In this document: positions 5,479 to 6,026 of the stretch, in pieces
How positions within the stretch are numbered: the first letter of the stretch is position 1
Layout of the letters: every line of letters begins with the position of its first letter
Origin: Acidobacteriaceae bacterium
Lineage (GTDB): Bacteria > Acidobacteriota > Terriglobia > Terriglobales > Acidobacteriaceae
Length of the DNA stretch: 6,026 nt
Reading direction: 5' to 3'
Assembly (NCBI GenBank): GCA_003139975.1
Contig: PLHN01000169.1
Coordinates: 1 to 6,026 of the forward strand
Position numbers and translations under genes: made by a program
Notes under the pieces: generated by a model
What the model saw: only the letters and a program-made list of their open reading frames with translations
What the model was told of the DNA's origin: nothing
Database searches by the model: none

Positions 5479-5796
5479 ATGACTGACCCAAGACTTGTTC
5501 TAAGTACATGCGGCTCCATCGAAGAAGCGCGGCACATTGCCCGCGCTCTGGTCGAGCAGCAACTTGCCGCCTGCGTCAACATCGTGCCTCAGGTGGAATC
5601 GATGTACCGCTGGAAGGGCGAAGTGGAAACGTCAACCGAAGTGCTGCTGGTGATCAAGACCACGGCGGGCGCGTTCGAGCGTCTGCAGGCGGTCCTGGCC
5701 AAATTGCACTCGTATGAAGTTCCGGAATGCCTCGAACTCACCGTCACCGATGGCAGCAAGGCCTATCTCAACTGGATTGGCGAGTCGGTTCGCTAG
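5479..5796 (+). CDS. cutA: CutA1 divalent-cation tolerance family protein
   Basis: A small trimeric, ferredoxin-like-fold protein linked in E. coli to copper and other divalent-metal tolerance; its biochemical role is still unclear, and PII-like signalling has been suggested from structure. The 105 residues cover the whole family domain: LVLSTCGSIEEARHIARALV (7-26) as the first beta-alpha unit, QLAACVNIVPQVESMYRWKG (28-47) with Cys32 and the usual W-x-G turn, EVLLVIKTT (54-62), LHSYEVPECLELTV (76-89) in place of the commoner HPYEVPE, and YLNWI near the C-terminus. Cys11, Cys32 and His77 are the likely metal-binding candidates. The ATG fits the family N-terminus, yet the bases before it (GATTCTATT) hold no Shine-Dalgarno, so initiation is unusual. 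The stop codon overlaps that of the converging cystathionine enzyme gene. Confidence 0.93.
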   Translation: MTDPRLVLSTCGSIEEARHIARALVEQQLAACVNIVPQVESMYRWKGEVETSTEVLLVIKTTAGAFERLQAVLAKLHSYEVPECLELTVTDGSKAYLNWIGESVR

Positions 5797-5809
5797 ATCG
5801 CCGCTAGCG
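5791..5809. other. Dyad over the overlapping convergent stop codons
   Basis: CGCTAG (5791-5796) and CTAGCG (5804-5809) form a perfect 6-bp stem with a 7-base loop. It includes the stop codons of both converging genes. No T-tract follows on either strand, so it is not a standard intrinsic terminator, but it is the only structure visible where both transcripts end. Confidence 0.35.
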
Positions 5810-6026
5810 CCTGCTCCAGATCTCCGAGAATGTCCTCGACGTCCTCAATCCCCACCGAAATCCGCACCAGGCCGTCGGTGATGCCGATCTTGCGGCGTCC
5901 TTCTTCGCCAACCGCAGCGTGCGTCATCGTGGCTGGATGTGAGATCAACGTTTCGACTCCGCCGAGCGACTCGCCGAGCGAACACACGCGCACCTTGCGC
6001 AGCATCTTGTTGGCATTCGCGAGCGA
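5793..6026 (-). CDS. C-terminal part of a cystathionine gamma-synthase/gamma-lyase-type PLP enzyme, cut by the window edge
   Basis: The last 77 residues of a Cys/Met-metabolism PLP-dependent enzyme; the frame is open to the right edge, so the PLP lysine domain lies outside. The fragment contains GESLGGVETLISHPATMTHA (18-37), followed by GITDGLVRISVGIEDVEDIL (48-67). Arg55 in LVRISVG is the expected substrate-carboxylate arginine. The Glu just before SLGG (Glu19) is found in cystathionine gamma-synthase and gamma-lyase, whereas E. coli cystathionine beta-lyase has Tyr there, so beta-lyase is less likely. Synthase (methionine synthesis) and lyase (cysteine from cystathionine) cannot be separated on this fragment. 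The ATG at 6005 is internal, not the start. The stop TAG (5795-5793) shares CTAG with the cutA stop. Confidence 0.9.
   Translation of the reverse strand, partial: SLANANKMLRKVRVCSLGESLGGVETLISHPATMTHAAVGEEGRRKIGITDGLVRISVGIEDVEDILGDLEQALAAI

Noticed and set aside
5475..5480. TATTAT as a -10 element for cutA
   Set aside because: It overlaps the start codon; transcription from it would begin inside the gene and exclude the well-supported ATG.
5352..5582. Minus-strand frame of 76 codons across the mutase-cutA spacer
   Set aside because: It overlaps the start of cutA and the palindromic repeat, and shows no domain or signal sequence.

Overview
The window looks like an ordinary chromosomal segment of a moderately GC-rich Gram-negative-type bacterium, most likely an Acidobacteriota member. 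That placement is inferred from a small secreted Cys/His-rich protein of a type I associate with Acidobacteria, from two short intergenic repeats that look like dispersed genome-wide elements, and from the general style of the proteins. There is no rRNA or other decisive phylogenetic marker. I see no transposase, integrase, phage gene, CRISPR array, tRNA or defence system.

Left part (1-2845). The 5' end of an exported protein gene on the minus strand (1-96) diverges from a full-length long-chain acyl-CoA synthetase gene on the plus strand (233-2005). A 66-bp gap follows, then thiG, the thiazole synthase of thiamine synthesis (2072-2845). thiG has a -10-like TACAAT eight bases before its ATG and no Shine-Dalgarno, so it may be transcribed as a leaderless mRNA.

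Middle (2846-3478). The 192-bp gap between the convergent thiG and the next gene holds a degenerate CACGGAG-type repeat, short inverted repeats and a GC-rich hairpin that probably ends the minus-strand transcript. The minus-strand gene at 3038-3358 encodes a small secreted protein with conserved-looking Cys and His residues (DUF5818-like). It has a strong Shine-Dalgarno.

Right part (3479-6026). A minus-strand two-gene unit runs from a phosphoglucomutase/phosphomannomutase (5355-3952) into an FtsB/DivIC-type septum protein (3967-3479), with a 16-bp overlap. This links sugar-phosphate supply for envelope polymers with cell division, by neighbourhood only. A 123-bp divergent spacer with two hairpins separates it from cutA on the plus strand (5479-5796). 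cutA converges on the 3' end of a cystathionine gamma-synthase/lyase-type gene (5793-6026, cut by the window edge), and the two stop codons share one CTAG.

Overall the genes are housekeeping genes of unrelated pathways (lipid activation, thiamine, sugar phosphates, division, sulfur amino acids). The points worth a second look are in the non-coding spacers and in gene boundaries; I do not see a convincing new multi-gene system.
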